Shown here piece by piece: positions 54,274-63,288 of a stretch of DNA of 64,000 nt. The translations under genes and the position numbers were made by a program. Below the pieces are notes generated by a model. The model worked only from the letters and a program-made list of their open reading frames with translations. It was not told the origin of the DNA and ran no database searches. The DNA comes from Geobacter sp. (GTDB taxonomy: Bacteria; Desulfobacterota; Desulfuromonadia; Geobacterales; Geobacteraceae): contig POSG01000001.1 of the NCBI GenBank assembly GCA_003314535.1, forward strand, positions 415,996-479,995. Reading direction: 5' to 3'. The first letter of the stretch is position 1. Each line of letters begins with the position of its first letter.

Positions 54274-54321
54274 CGGGACAGATCTATTTATTGCTAATGA
54301 GGGAAAAATAGATCTGTCCCG
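54274..54321. repeat. 48-bp hairpin repeat, copy 2
   Basis: Same 15-bp stem (CGGGACAGATCTATT / AATAGATCTGTCCCG) and nearly the same loop as 52999-53046, and in the same orientation. Shared sequence extends on the left through AGAAATC. Confidence 0.9.
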
Positions 54322-54426
54322 CTTTTTCCTCTCCAGAAGGAAACTCTTACCGTTTCTTGATTCACAAAAAAACTGAAATCTGTTTTATATCCCGGGATTT
54401 CAAGGGGTGACACCTCAACTTTTCCC

Positions 54427-54804
54427 TTATTCCATGATTTGGTAACCTGCCGATTTTAGAGATGGTCTCGTATAAATAAAAATCATCTCAACAGGTTCGT
54501 CGAATGGATTGTAAAACCAGTGAACAGCGCCCCGGGGCACAAACATCGTATCGCCTTGCACCATTTCCACTTCCTCTTCGTTGAGCCCACTGACACCTCT
54601 TCCTGAAAGGATATATATAACTTCCTCTGCGTCCTTATGAACATGCCTTTTATGTGTTGAAGTCTTCGCTTCGAACTTACAGTAGGCAAACGTTATATCC
54701 TCCGCACCTACGGTGTCCTTGTCGACGAGAACTATTCTCTTTGCATTGTCTAAATCCTTGATTGGCTCGTTTCTACCATCAGTTAATCCAAGCAGATACT
54801 TCAT
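54427..54804 (-). CDS. cupin domain protein
   Basis: A 125-residue single cupin. Motif 1 is KRHVHKDAEEVIYILSGRG (metal His/His/Glu), motif 2 GDTMFVPRGAVHWFYN (third His). Such proteins bind a metal and act as small dioxygenases, isomerases or sensors. GAAGGAG lies ten bases before the ATG. No operon partner. Confidence 0.88.
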   Translation of the reverse strand: MKYLLGLTDGRNEPIKDLDNAKRIVLVDKDTVGAEDITFAYCKFEAKTSTHKRHVHKDAEEVIYILSGRGVSGLNEEEVEMVQGDTMFVPRGAVHWFYNPFDEPVEMIFIYTRPSLKSAGYQIME

Positions 54805-54879
54805 TTTATTGTTTCTCCTTCAACAGGGCTGAAGCTACACGCAAGGGTAAGATCTAAACATATGACAGAAGTAGTTGAT

Positions 54880-54896
54880 TGTTGAGACCTAACCCT
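54880..54896 (-). repeat. degenerate RAYT-type end
   Basis: Read on the minus strand AGGGTTAGGTCTCAACA resembles the RAYT terminal GGGGTCAGGTCTCAACA with two changes. Solo remnant. Confidence 0.4.
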
Positions 54897-55028
54897 TTGA
54901 CACTTCTGTTGTTTATTGATTTGTCAAAAGTGTAAGTTTGACACTATGAGCTTCCCTTCTCTGCCCCGGTCGGTGTCCAAGGGCTTGGTTGACACCCCCC
55001 TTTTCAATTTCTCTATAGCTCTTTGCCT

Positions 55029-56012
55029 CTAAAACCCCAAATACACTACTTCAATTTCCTGAGTAGAATTATTTGCCCGCCAATTATTATGACTATCCCA
55101 TCCGCTACTGTAGGGATAAATCGATATATTTGATGCCATTGTCGCGCCTGTGGCCGGGTCGATAAGGTTGACGCCGTCATGGAAAGCAATTATGCACCTT
55201 AGTGAGGAATGGTAAGATAAATGGGTATTGGTTCCGATCGTGCTGAACTCATTTAGGAATAAGCTCTGTAGTGTGCCGTTAGTAGTGTAGCTAACCAGAT
55301 TCCTATTGTCAGACGTCGCCGACCATAGCTGCGAACCATCCCAAGTAATTCCTTCGCAAAAGCCGCCAGTTGAACTGGCTGGGCATGGGAAACTTGTTGC
55401 CACGCTTCCAGTTAGCGGGTCAATCTTGTAAATATACGATTGGGGAACACCATTGCTCCAACCGTAGGACGTAGCCCACAGATTGGCCCCATCAAAGGCA
55501 AGCTCGCTTCCATGATTGATCCAGAAAGTCGAATTCGGAACCGTTTTCAAGACGGCTCCCGTCTCGTCAATCTGCATGAATTTGTCGAGAACTGTCTGGC
55601 TTCCGGCCAGGAGCCACACAGTCTTGTCAGATACGTCGTAAACCATATCTCCGATCCAGGGTACACCGGAAGGATACGGTATTTTCTTCACGATTGTGCC
55701 GGGTGTAGCTGGATTTACGGTAAATGTTTGTCCACTAGGTAAAGATAAGTTGAATTTGCTTCCAGCGCCACCAAGGGTCAAAGATCTTACAGCAGAACCA
55801 TTATCAACTGTAATTGTATAGATCCCATCAACACTTACTTCTACTTCATCAACTGCCACCGGCACAGTCCCATCATTCCATTTAGCGGGATCATCCCAAT
55901 ATCCATCTAATGCAGAGGACCATGTCTTGGTTGCTCCGTATGAGCTTGTTCCATTGGATACGAATGAGATAGTGCATAGGATTGCAATGAACTTAATGAA
56001 GACTTTCAACAT
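55029..56012 (-). CDS. secreted protein with beta-propeller-like repeats
   Basis: A 327-residue exported protein, ATG 56012 behind AAGGAGGC. The signal peptide is about residues 1-27 (VFIKFIAILCTISFVSNGTSSYGA). Next a short beta segment (KTWSSALDGYWDDPAKWNDGTVP) like those in autotransporter-type or archaellum-like surface proteins. The C-terminal 230 residues contain repeated strand patterns with Trp/Asp turns (ELAFDGANLWATSYGW, GITWDGSQLWSATSDN) reminiscent of a six-bladed propeller or SMP-30-like fold. Function unknown. It follows the OLD-like ATPase on the same strand but is separated by 90 bases. Confidence 0.75.
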   Translation of the reverse strand: MLKVFIKFIAILCTISFVSNGTSSYGATKTWSSALDGYWDDPAKWNDGTVPVAVDEVEVSVDGIYTITVDNGSAVRSLTLGGAGSKFNLSLPSGQTFTVNPATPGTIVKKIPYPSGVPWIGDMVYDVSDKTVWLLAGSQTVLDKFMQIDETGAVLKTVPNSTFWINHGSELAFDGANLWATSYGWSNGVPQSYIYKIDPLTGSVATSFPCPASSTGGFCEGITWDGSQLWSATSDNRNLVSYTTNGTLQSLFLNEFSTIGTNTHLSYHSSLRCIIAFHDGVNLIDPATGATMASNISIYPYSSGWDSHNNWRANNSTQEIEVVYLGF

Positions 56013-56101
56013 CAGCTGCCTCCTTCTTTCTACACCAACGGGGCTGAGGCGCAGCGGCAAGCGAAGCGCAGACCGTCTGCCGCCGTTTGTTGGCTGATAG
56101 G

Positions 56102-57556
56102 CTAAGCACAGACGGCTGCATTTATTCGCACAATAAGATCATCAAACTCGTTGGCAATTTCATTAATGTATCGCTCTATGGCTAATGCGCGCACGACTTC
56201 TTCGTCAGCTTCCGCCTCATTGGCAATGTGCTTAGCAATTTTGTGGTGGTCTTTCACGTCATCTCTGGAAAGTATCCAATCAATATCTACATCGTATTTC
56301 TTTGACATGAGTTCCTTCACAGCAGGATGAGAAAAAACTTCCACTTCTGGAGGTTTATTGCCTGGAAATGATAGAAGTCCATCTTGAGGAGCCGTACCAA
56401 CATCAGCGTCTCTAACAGCTATTGCATTTTTTCCAGTTCTTCTTAGTACCCGCACAGCCTCTCGTACAGCGTCTTTGTCGCCGATGTCATGAATTGCAAC
56501 TGCTTTCAATAACTCTTTTTTCTTGGATCTTATGATTTCAATGAGAAGAACACGAGCAAAAATGTCTTCTACACAGATGTCAAGTTGACGAACGTGACCG
56601 CACGAAAGGATAGAACGAACTTGATTGGAAGAAATCCTATCTTTGATTTCAACACCTACTTGATCTCGCACAAGGAGTTTTCGCGATTCTGAAGGAAGTG
56701 CTTTGAGGATAACGCTGGAGTGTGTTGAAAGAATTATCTGATGATGTCGACGGTTACATACGTCCAGAAGGTATTTGGCAAATTCGTATTGCGCATTCTC
56801 ATGGAGTGAAGTCTCTGGTTCTTCGATTATGAATAGACTTTGTACAGGTGATGTTTCTAGCTTGTCTACAGTGTAGAGAATACGACCTTCCCCGAAACCC
56901 ATATTGTTTTCTGAGTAAGAATATCCGAGTCGCGAGGCAATGCCTATTTCAGATTCCTTGTCATTATGTGATACGCCTTGGAAAGATACAACATCGTATT
57001 TATGTCCGATAATTCTAGACATTTTCTGAATAACATCGGGATTTATATCCCTTTTCTCAGTGAACAAAAGATTTGCACCACCATAGACACTCAAATCTCG
57101 TCTCTCAACTTTTGGTATATAAACGGTGAAACCAATATAATAACAATAACGTTCAGGTTGACGTTTATACCCAGACCAAGCAGAGCTGGCACGTGAAATT
57201 GTTACCTCTTGCGGTTTCTTGTAATCGTCTGTTTCATACGTGTAGATTAGCTTTGCGTCATCAGAAATTGGTTTCGGATCAGCTGGCGAAATAGGAAAGA
57301 AGTCTTTAACATATTGGCGTTTGTAATCAATAGACGTGGTTGGTTTTTTATAGCCACAAATTGCCACTTGTCCTAATGTGCTTTTCCCCGCACCGTTCAA
57401 ACCAGAAATTGCTGTGATAGGGAATTCTAAATTTAAATCCATACTCTGGATGCCTCTAAATCCGTGGATCATGACCTTTCTTAGGCACGGGCCAAAGTTA
57501 GCGTAGCGGTTTTTTACAGCAAATTTTTCGAGTAGTTTTTTTGCCTTATCTGACAT
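56102..57556 (-). CDS. OLD-family-like ATPase (AAA15/21 with TOPRIM-like tail)
   Basis: A 484-residue ATPase of the SMC/ABC type. Walker A GLNGAGKST is at 52-60, the signature-like MGFGEGR at 219-225, Walker B SLFIIEEPETSLHE at 240-253, and the switch histidine STHSS at 277-281. The C-terminal part (325-400) resembles a TOPRIM nuclease with Glu330 (CVEDIFARVL) and Asp383-x-Asp385 (AVRDADVG) in place of the standard EG and DxD motifs. OLD proteins are anti-phage nucleases, some with a UvrD partner (Gabija). Here it is AT-rich and follows a PLD-helicase gene, so a defence role is inferred. GAGAGGA precedes the ATG. Confidence 0.82.
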   Translation of the reverse strand: MSDKAKKLLEKFAVKNRYANFGPCLRKVMIHGFRGIQSMDLNLEFPITAISGLNGAGKSTLGQVAICGYKKPTTSIDYKRQYVKDFFPISPADPKPISDDAKLIYTYETDDYKKPQEVTISRASSAWSGYKRQPERYCYYIGFTVYIPKVERRDLSVYGGANLLFTEKRDINPDVIQKMSRIIGHKYDVVSFQGVSHNDKESEIGIASRLGYSYSENNMGFGEGRILYTVDKLETSPVQSLFIIEEPETSLHENAQYEFAKYLLDVCNRRHHQIILSTHSSVILKALPSESRKLLVRDQVGVEIKDRISSNQVRSILSCGHVRQLDICVEDIFARVLLIEIIRSKKKELLKAVAIHDIGDKDAVREAVRVLRRTGKNAIAVRDADVGTAPQDGLLSFPGNKPPEVEVFSHPAVKELMSKKYDVDIDWILSRDDVKDHHKIAKHIANEAEADEEVVRALAIERYINEIANEFDDLIVRINAAVCA

Positions 57557-57816
57557 CGATTAATCCTCTCTTCTAAGCCAACTCCTTATTCACCAGATCT
57601 GTCCATGCCCCGTCCGGGACTCGGAGCCTCTCCCTTTTTTAGCTTCCTTTTTGAGGCAACATATAGATTTAAAACATATGCACTGTTGGCCAACATTCAA
57701 TTTGGAATATTGACCAGTTTTCCGGCCAACCTTCCACCAGGTACCTATGCATGCGTAAGTGTGTAGTTAATGCCTGGTCAGAATCTGTGTTCGAGATGAA
57801 CAAGCTCGGTTCCTTC

Positions 57817-60800
57817 CTACCCACCCCGTCGATTATCCTCAAACATCTCCACCGGCATCGGATGCCGTAATCGCCACACCATCTTGATTGGCCGCTCACT
57901 TTCGTAACTGACCCGTTCAGCCGGTCCAAGATAGGTGAACGGGACAGTCACGCCGTTACGCTTCTTCTGCCCCCGGGCAAACACCAGGATGGTATACCCG
58001 CGCCCAGCATGATGAATCAGATTCTGGCCCGTTTCAGATTGTTGCGCAGTTGTCGATTGCGATTCCCAGTGCAACAACTCCCTGCTGATGGGATAATCAG
58101 CATACATGGTGCTCGGCGAGAATTCCTTGTCGGTCTTCTGAAAAGTGATGAGCAACACATAGGTTTTGATTTCCGGGAAATGAAACACCCCCACTCCGGT
58201 CTGCCCTGTCGTCTCAAGGTTTGCCCGGCCAAACACTGCCTGAATATCCTTGGTGCCATACTGGGCATGCAGTTCAAGCTGGCAAGGAAAGGGTAGATCA
58301 ACCGCTTGCCAGCTAACCTCTGTCGTATCGAGGGTCCAGGTGAGTATCTCCTCCATGTCGGCAAGAATTGTCGGATTGTTGGCGAGACGATAGAACGCGT
58401 CCTCAATCGAGTCAATGCCGAGACTTTTCGCTTTATCTCCCCAGATCCGATAGTATAGAAGCATTTTCAATTCTCCGGCCAGTGCCAATGCCTCCGTTGT
58501 GTTTCCCTGCGTGATATTGCGGATAACCTCACGCAATAGTGCCGCTTCCTTCGGACCATTGATGAACGCCGCCCGCATCAATGCCCTCTTCAGCCTGGTC
58601 AAATCAGGATCGTTCGGAACAGGCGCAAGCTGCGCCTTGGCCTTCCATTGCGACCACGATTCTTTGGCTAATAGCACTTCCGGCTCATAATCGTGGTAGC
58701 GAATGAAGTTTCCGAAAGTGAGTTCCTGTCCGGCCTCACTGGTAAAGGTCTGGAGACGGTCGAGAGCTTGGACTGTCAAACGTCCGAGATTTTCCCTGAT
58801 GTTCTCAAGGACATACTGACGGGAGAGCCGGTCGAGTTGAATGGAACAACCGGCCGGAAGGTGAGGGAAATCCTGTTCCACCTCTTTGTCGATGGAGAAA
58901 CGATGACGTGGCAGGAGTGCCTTAAGCTTCGTGTCGATGCGGTAGCGACGATGTGCCTGACCGACGAAATCGAGCACGGTGAGGCAGTCTTTCTCCGGGG
59001 CATGGCGCAGGCCGCGCCCCAGTTGCTGGAGGAAGACTGTAAGGCTCTCAGTAGGGCGGAGGAAGAGGACGGTGTTGATCTCCGGCACGTCAACACCTTC
59101 GCTCAGTTTATCGACGGTGAAGAGAAAGATGAGCTTCCCTGACTTCAAGTCGGCAAGGAGCTCTCGGCACTGTTCATTGTCCACACCGGATACAAATGCA
59201 CCAGACGATATGCCCCGCTGGGAAAACTGCTCCGCCATGAAGACGGCATGCTGAATGGTGACGCAGAACCCGATCCCCTTGACTGCGCTCAGGTCTGGTT
59301 CGTAGCGGGTGAGCGCCGATAGGATGGCATCCACGCGCTGGTGAGCCCGTACCTGATCCAACACGTAGACGTTTTCCAGAGCGACAGCATCGTACTTGCC
59401 GTTTCGCCAAAACTGGTCCTGGTTGAGGGCTATCGGGTCGGCGACACCGAAATAATGGAAGGGACAGAGGAGCTTTTCCTCCAGGGCCTCAGGGAGTCGA
59501 ATCTCGGCGGCAAATCGATTCCCGAAATCGGCCGCCACGTTGTCACCGTCCATCCGTTCTGGCGTGGCGGTCAGTCCGAGGAGAATCCTGGGTTCAAAAT
59601 TGTCGAATATGGGTCGATAGCTTGCTGCTGTGCCGTGGTGGGCCTCATCAACCACGATGTAGTCATAGAATTCACGCCCCACCTGTTCCCACAGACGACG
59701 ATTGGAGAGCATTTGTACCGAGCAGAATAGATGTTCCAGGCGATTGGCCTGATTCTGACCGACCAGCAGTTCACCGAAGTTCTGATCACGAAGGATGTTG
59801 CTGAAGGTCGCCTGGGCTTGCTGGAGAATCTCCTGACGGTGGGCGACGAACAGGAGCCGAGCCTGTGTCCGGCGCTGGTCAAAGAACCTTTTGAAATCGA
59901 AGGCGGCAATCACGGTTTTGCCGGTGCCGGTAGCTGCTATCACCAGGTTACGCCAGCGGTCATGGGCGTTACGCTCACGTTCCAATGCCTCAAGAATACG
60001 CTCCTGAAATGGGTGGGGATGGATATCAAAGAAAACTATTGGGCCGTTTGACCGGGAATTGCGTGCCCGGTCAATAGCGGTACGGAAGAGTGTAGGATTG
60101 TCCGGGTCAAACGTGACGAATTCGCGGCTGTTCCAGTAGGTCTCGAACTCGATAGAAAATTTTTCCAGGATATGCCCCATATCCTGTTCCGTGACCTTGA
60201 GATTCCATTCCAACCCGCTGGTGATAGCGGCGTGGGACATGTTTGCCGAGCCGATATAGGCCGTGGAATATCCACTGTTTCGCTCGAAATGGTACGCTTT
60301 GGCGTGGAGGCGGGTTCGCTCTGTGTCATATGAGATGCGTACTTGAACGTTCGGCATGCGGGCCAACCACTCCACAGCCGGGGCATCGGAAGCGCCCATA
60401 TAGGAGGTAGTGATAACGCGAACCGGAACGCGGCGGTCGCGCAGATCCTCAAAAGCCGGCATCAACAATCGCAGGCCGGACCACTTAATAAATGAAATCA
60501 GGATATCCACCCCGTCGGCGGAACGCATCTCTTCGAGGAGTTCATGGGCAAGCTGCGGTTCACGGGGTGAGCCAGTAAAAAGGCTGCTTTCCGCAATGGG
60601 AGTGTGGGGACGTGGAACTCTTAGTTTGCCGTAATTCGGAGGGGTGATTTCCAGGAGTACCGGTTCCTGGTGCGGTACCAGCCGGTGCCTCTCAAGATGG
60701 CTTCTGCCGGGCTCGCTTGCCACATGTCCGAGTATCTGATTGCAGAGAATCAACCTTTTTTCTGTATCAGATTCCTCGCGCAGAGCCTGTTCCAGCACCT

Positions 60801-60945
60801 TGGCCACGAACGCGGCATATTTTGCGGGCTGCTCCTCCGGGTCGATTTTTCCGAAAACAGTCCGAAGTTCCGGATGCTTATCCAGAGCGTCGCGGAAACA
60901 TTCATCAAGCAATGTTTCATATATGCCGTGATGTATTAGTGTCAT
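57817..60945 (-). CDS. PLD nuclease / superfamily 2 helicase / DUF3427-type protein
   Basis: A 1042-residue multidomain protein. A helical N-terminus (1-120) precedes a phospholipase-D-like nuclease (about 120-270) with RLHAKAYHFERN (His214, Lys216) and YIGSANMS. A DEAD/DEAH helicase follows: HPFQERILEAL, Walker A AATGTGKT (337-344), DEAH 433-436, LTATPER, and helicase C FLFTVDKLSEGVDVPEINTV with QQLGRGLRH. The last 350 residues fit the DUF3427 region (LLLHWES- and YTILVFARGQKK-like parts). Such proteins occur in anti-phage islands. No clear ribosome site precedes ATG 60945. It starts 54 bases after the NERD gene. Confidence 0.9.
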   Translation of the reverse strand: MTLIHHGIYETLLDECFRDALDKHPELRTVFGKIDPEEQPAKYAAFVAKVLEQALREESDTEKRLILCNQILGHVASEPGRSHLERHRLVPHQEPVLLEITPPNYGKLRVPRPHTPIAESSLFTGSPREPQLAHELLEEMRSADGVDILISFIKWSGLRLLMPAFEDLRDRRVPVRVITTSYMGASDAPAVEWLARMPNVQVRISYDTERTRLHAKAYHFERNSGYSTAYIGSANMSHAAITSGLEWNLKVTEQDMGHILEKFSIEFETYWNSREFVTFDPDNPTLFRTAIDRARNSRSNGPIVFFDIHPHPFQERILEALERERNAHDRWRNLVIAATGTGKTVIAAFDFKRFFDQRRTQARLLFVAHRQEILQQAQATFSNILRDQNFGELLVGQNQANRLEHLFCSVQMLSNRRLWEQVGREFYDYIVVDEAHHGTAASYRPIFDNFEPRILLGLTATPERMDGDNVAADFGNRFAAEIRLPEALEEKLLCPFHYFGVADPIALNQDQFWRNGKYDAVALENVYVLDQVRAHQRVDAILSALTRYEPDLSAVKGIGFCVTIQHAVFMAEQFSQRGISSGAFVSGVDNEQCRELLADLKSGKLIFLFTVDKLSEGVDVPEINTVLFLRPTESLTVFLQQLGRGLRHAPEKDCLTVLDFVGQAHRRYRIDTKLKALLPRHRFSIDKEVEQDFPHLPAGCSIQLDRLSRQYVLENIRENLGRLTVQALDRLQTFTSEAGQELTFGNFIRYHDYEPEVLLAKESWSQWKAKAQLAPVPNDPDLTRLKRALMRAAFINGPKEAALLREVIRNITQGNTTEALALAGELKMLLYYRIWGDKAKSLGIDSIEDAFYRLANNPTILADMEEILTWTLDTTEVSWQAVDLPFPCQLELHAQYGTKDIQAVFGRANLETTGQTGVGVFHFPEIKTYVLLITFQKTDKEFSPSTMYADYPISRELLHWESQSTTAQQSETGQNLIHHAGRGYTILVFARGQKKRNGVTVPFTYLGPAERVSYESERPIKMVWRLRHPMPVEMFEDNRRGG

Positions 60946-60999
60946 CTGGTTATATCAAAAATCCTCGGCTAACCATGGAAGGATTGATAATGCTCACCA

Positions 61000-62037
61000 T
61001 CATTTGTTAACAAAAAATAGGCTGCTCGTACCACAGCCGGAACATTCCCGAAAAAACTTTTGCCCTTCTTTTCGTATACGTTCGCTATGTCCATCTTTTC
61101 CACAACTGATTTTTATAGTTGTATTTCCGTTGCAGTCATTGCATTTAAAGTAATATCCATACTTACCATAGACAATATTTATATTCTCACTCTGGCAATA
61201 TTTGCATACCGGTTTATCTTTTGCGCTATCAGACAATTTTTTATAAACAATGCTCTCTGGCATATCAACCACTGGTTTATCGATAAGGGTTTGCAAGCAA
61301 GCTCCCTCGTCAATTCCAAATTTTGCCACATAATTTATAGTTCCAGGTCTATGTAGTTTAGTCAGCTTATGACCGAATTCTTCCAAAGCATCAGGGCCGA
61401 TAAATTTTGCAGCAACTGCAAAAGTTGCTACAACCGACATTCTATCAAGCTCATTATGAATTTGAGACACAAAAGCATCCGCCTTTATAACGTTCGCCGT
61501 ATCAAAAAGATTTTGCTTTGGTCGATCTATCCTCGCATTTGGTGTAACAAGCACATAATTTTTATACGTTATTGGAAGCGAAATACCCAGCCGTGTAGGT
61601 GCCAAGTTTCTATCGTCAATTGTTTTTTGTAGTAAATGAACATGCCTTTTATTTTGTTCGATTGGAGATTCTATGCCTTGAAATGCCTTTCCTGTGAACG
61701 CCATAAATTCGCCATTATCAGTTATTTTGATACCATAAAAATAATTCTTGGACTCCAGCACATAGATTTCAAGAAAACGGTTGATTAGAATATGGTCAAT
61801 TTGAGCAACCAAACCACGATGTTCAAGGCGTAGATCATGAATAACCACCCAATTTTTTGAATCCTTGTAATTGAAATCCAAGTAATACGCTGAGCTGTTT
61901 TCACCACTATTACCAGACAAGAGGCATTTCAACTCACGTTCAACAAGAAAACGCTGTTTAACACTTAAGTTAAGGGTAAGCAAACGATTAAGCTCTTGAA
62001 TATCTTCATTACGTTTTTCCCTATGTTTCAGTATCAT
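61000..62037 (-). CDS. NERD nuclease-related protein with zinc ribbon
   Basis: A 345-residue protein. I take ATG 62037 with AAAGGTGG as ribosome site; a GTG three codons earlier is possible. Residues 45-150 contain the NERD domain, with a PD-(D/E)XK pattern: Asp in AQIDHILIN and Glu-x-Lys in YVLESKNY. A C-terminal pair of zinc ribbons (VCKYCQSENINI...FKCNDC and ISCGKDGH...CSGCGTS) resembles topoisomerase-type fingers and should bind DNA. NERD proteins are common in plasmids and defence loci. AT-rich compared with its neighbour helicase. Confidence 0.88.
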   Translation of the reverse strand: MILKHREKRNEDIQELNRLLTLNLSVKQRFLVERELKCLLSGNSGENSSAYYLDFNYKDSKNWVVIHDLRLEHRGLVAQIDHILINRFLEIYVLESKNYFYGIKITDNGEFMAFTGKAFQGIESPIEQNKRHVHLLQKTIDDRNLAPTRLGISLPITYKNYVLVTPNARIDRPKQNLFDTANVIKADAFVSQIHNELDRMSVVATFAVAAKFIGPDALEEFGHKLTKLHRPGTINYVAKFGIDEGACLQTLIDKPVVDMPESIVYKKLSDSAKDKPVCKYCQSENINIVYGKYGYYFKCNDCNGNTTIKISCGKDGHSERIRKEGQKFFRECSGCGTSSLFFVNK

Positions 62038-62196
62038 ATCGTCCACCTTTAAGCTATATCCACAGTAAGCGCCTGCTACAACTGCAACTTCCTCCTATGC
62101 CATTTCAAATGCTCCTGCGCTGGCCACAGTTCCTTTTCCACTGGCGGAATAATTCCTCGCCCTGAATTTCGGGGACAGTAAATATTACCATTTCTC

Positions 62197-63252
62197 CTAG
62201 AGTGCAGCCGAAAACAAGTCCCTCCATCCACGATCGATAGGAAGCACTTCATCTTTCCGCAACCACAGATTTGCGCATGCCGTTTCGGCATGCGAATAGG
62301 CCCAGATGGCAACCTTTTCAGTTGCCCCCTGATTATGGAGAATCCCCTGGGTATCGAACTCATCCCCAAGAATTGTTCCATGGACATGATTCCGTTTTTG
62401 CCATTTTTCTAAATGGTTTGGAGCAGCAAGAAAGTCCCTCTTGCTCCTATTGCACGCAGAATGGGCAAGCACGAAGTTATGCCCGAGATCGAGCGGATAA
62501 CGGGACCAGGGAATGAAATGATCAATGTCGCCCCCTTCGCGCAATTTGCCACCGCAATAAAAGCATTCACCAGATTGGACATCCTTCAGAATCGAACGCA
62601 AACCTGCCAATGCCGTGCGTTCGGTCCCAAAAAGAAATTCAGCAAGATCAGCCTCACCCAGCAGATCAAGATTCAGCATCCTGACGTGACGGATCCACGC
62701 AACCTCAACCAGGCTGCGAATCAAGTCATAGAACCTCCTGAAATTGAAAATCACGCCGTGGTGAAGATCTATCATGTTGCCCATGCCGTGCTGCTCATAC
62801 AGAAACGGAACAATTGTGCGTCCCACCACTTGCAGCTTCCAGAGGGGCATATGCTCGATGGTCGAGGCTACCTTTTTCAGCAAAATCCGCCAAACGCCTA
62901 CATCCTTTCGTGCAGCGGATAGCGATCCATTGAATTTGTCGTGGAACTCGATGATCCGGCTCAACACAACCGGTTGTCTGCCTGTTCCTTGTCTGAGCAC
63001 CCCAACAGGGGCACTTTCATTCCCATGAGCAAATGGAACGGCCTGTCTCCAGTAATAATCGACAAAGCTCTCGGCAATATCATGAGTTGTCAGCTTAATC
63101 GGGTCGCCAGAGTCATCTCCCTTTTCAACCGCATAATCGGCAAGCGCCATGAGCAAGGCGAACTTGTAGGTTGCCACGAAAGAGCCTTCATCAAGAATCC
63201 GCTGGATGTTGGCAATGAACTTGAGCTGATCTTCCGCGGCAGGAATCGTCAT
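62197..63252 (-). CDS. HNH endonuclease
   Basis: A 351-residue protein from ATG 63252; no good ribosome site is visible and a start up to 63345 would add residues encoded by an inserted repeat. The N-terminal 200 residues are a helical domain (FVATYKFALLMALADYAVEKGDD). The HNH motif near 240-290 shows GECFYCGGKL, DIDHFIPWSRYP and LAHSACNRSKRDF, all metal-binding Cys and His present. Similar HNH proteins with this N-terminus occur near restriction and defence genes; the exact target is unknown. Confidence 0.88.
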   Translation of the reverse strand: MTIPAAEDQLKFIANIQRILDEGSFVATYKFALLMALADYAVEKGDDSGDPIKLTTHDIAESFVDYYWRQAVPFAHGNESAPVGVLRQGTGRQPVVLSRIIEFHDKFNGSLSAARKDVGVWRILLKKVASTIEHMPLWKLQVVGRTIVPFLYEQHGMGNMIDLHHGVIFNFRRFYDLIRSLVEVAWIRHVRMLNLDLLGEADLAEFLFGTERTALAGLRSILKDVQSGECFYCGGKLREGGDIDHFIPWSRYPLDLGHNFVLAHSACNRSKRDFLAAPNHLEKWQKRNHVHGTILGDEFDTQGILHNQGATEKVAIWAYSHAETACANLWLRKDEVLPIDRGWRDLFSAAL

Positions 63253-63288
63253 AGCGTTTGCCAGCAATTTGATGAAAGGTTGAAGTAT

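Noticed and set aside
62076..62387. 103-codon minus-strand frame overlapping the end of the HNH gene
   Set aside because: It overlaps the HNH gene in another frame and has no ribosome site; its tail lies in the short intergenic gap.
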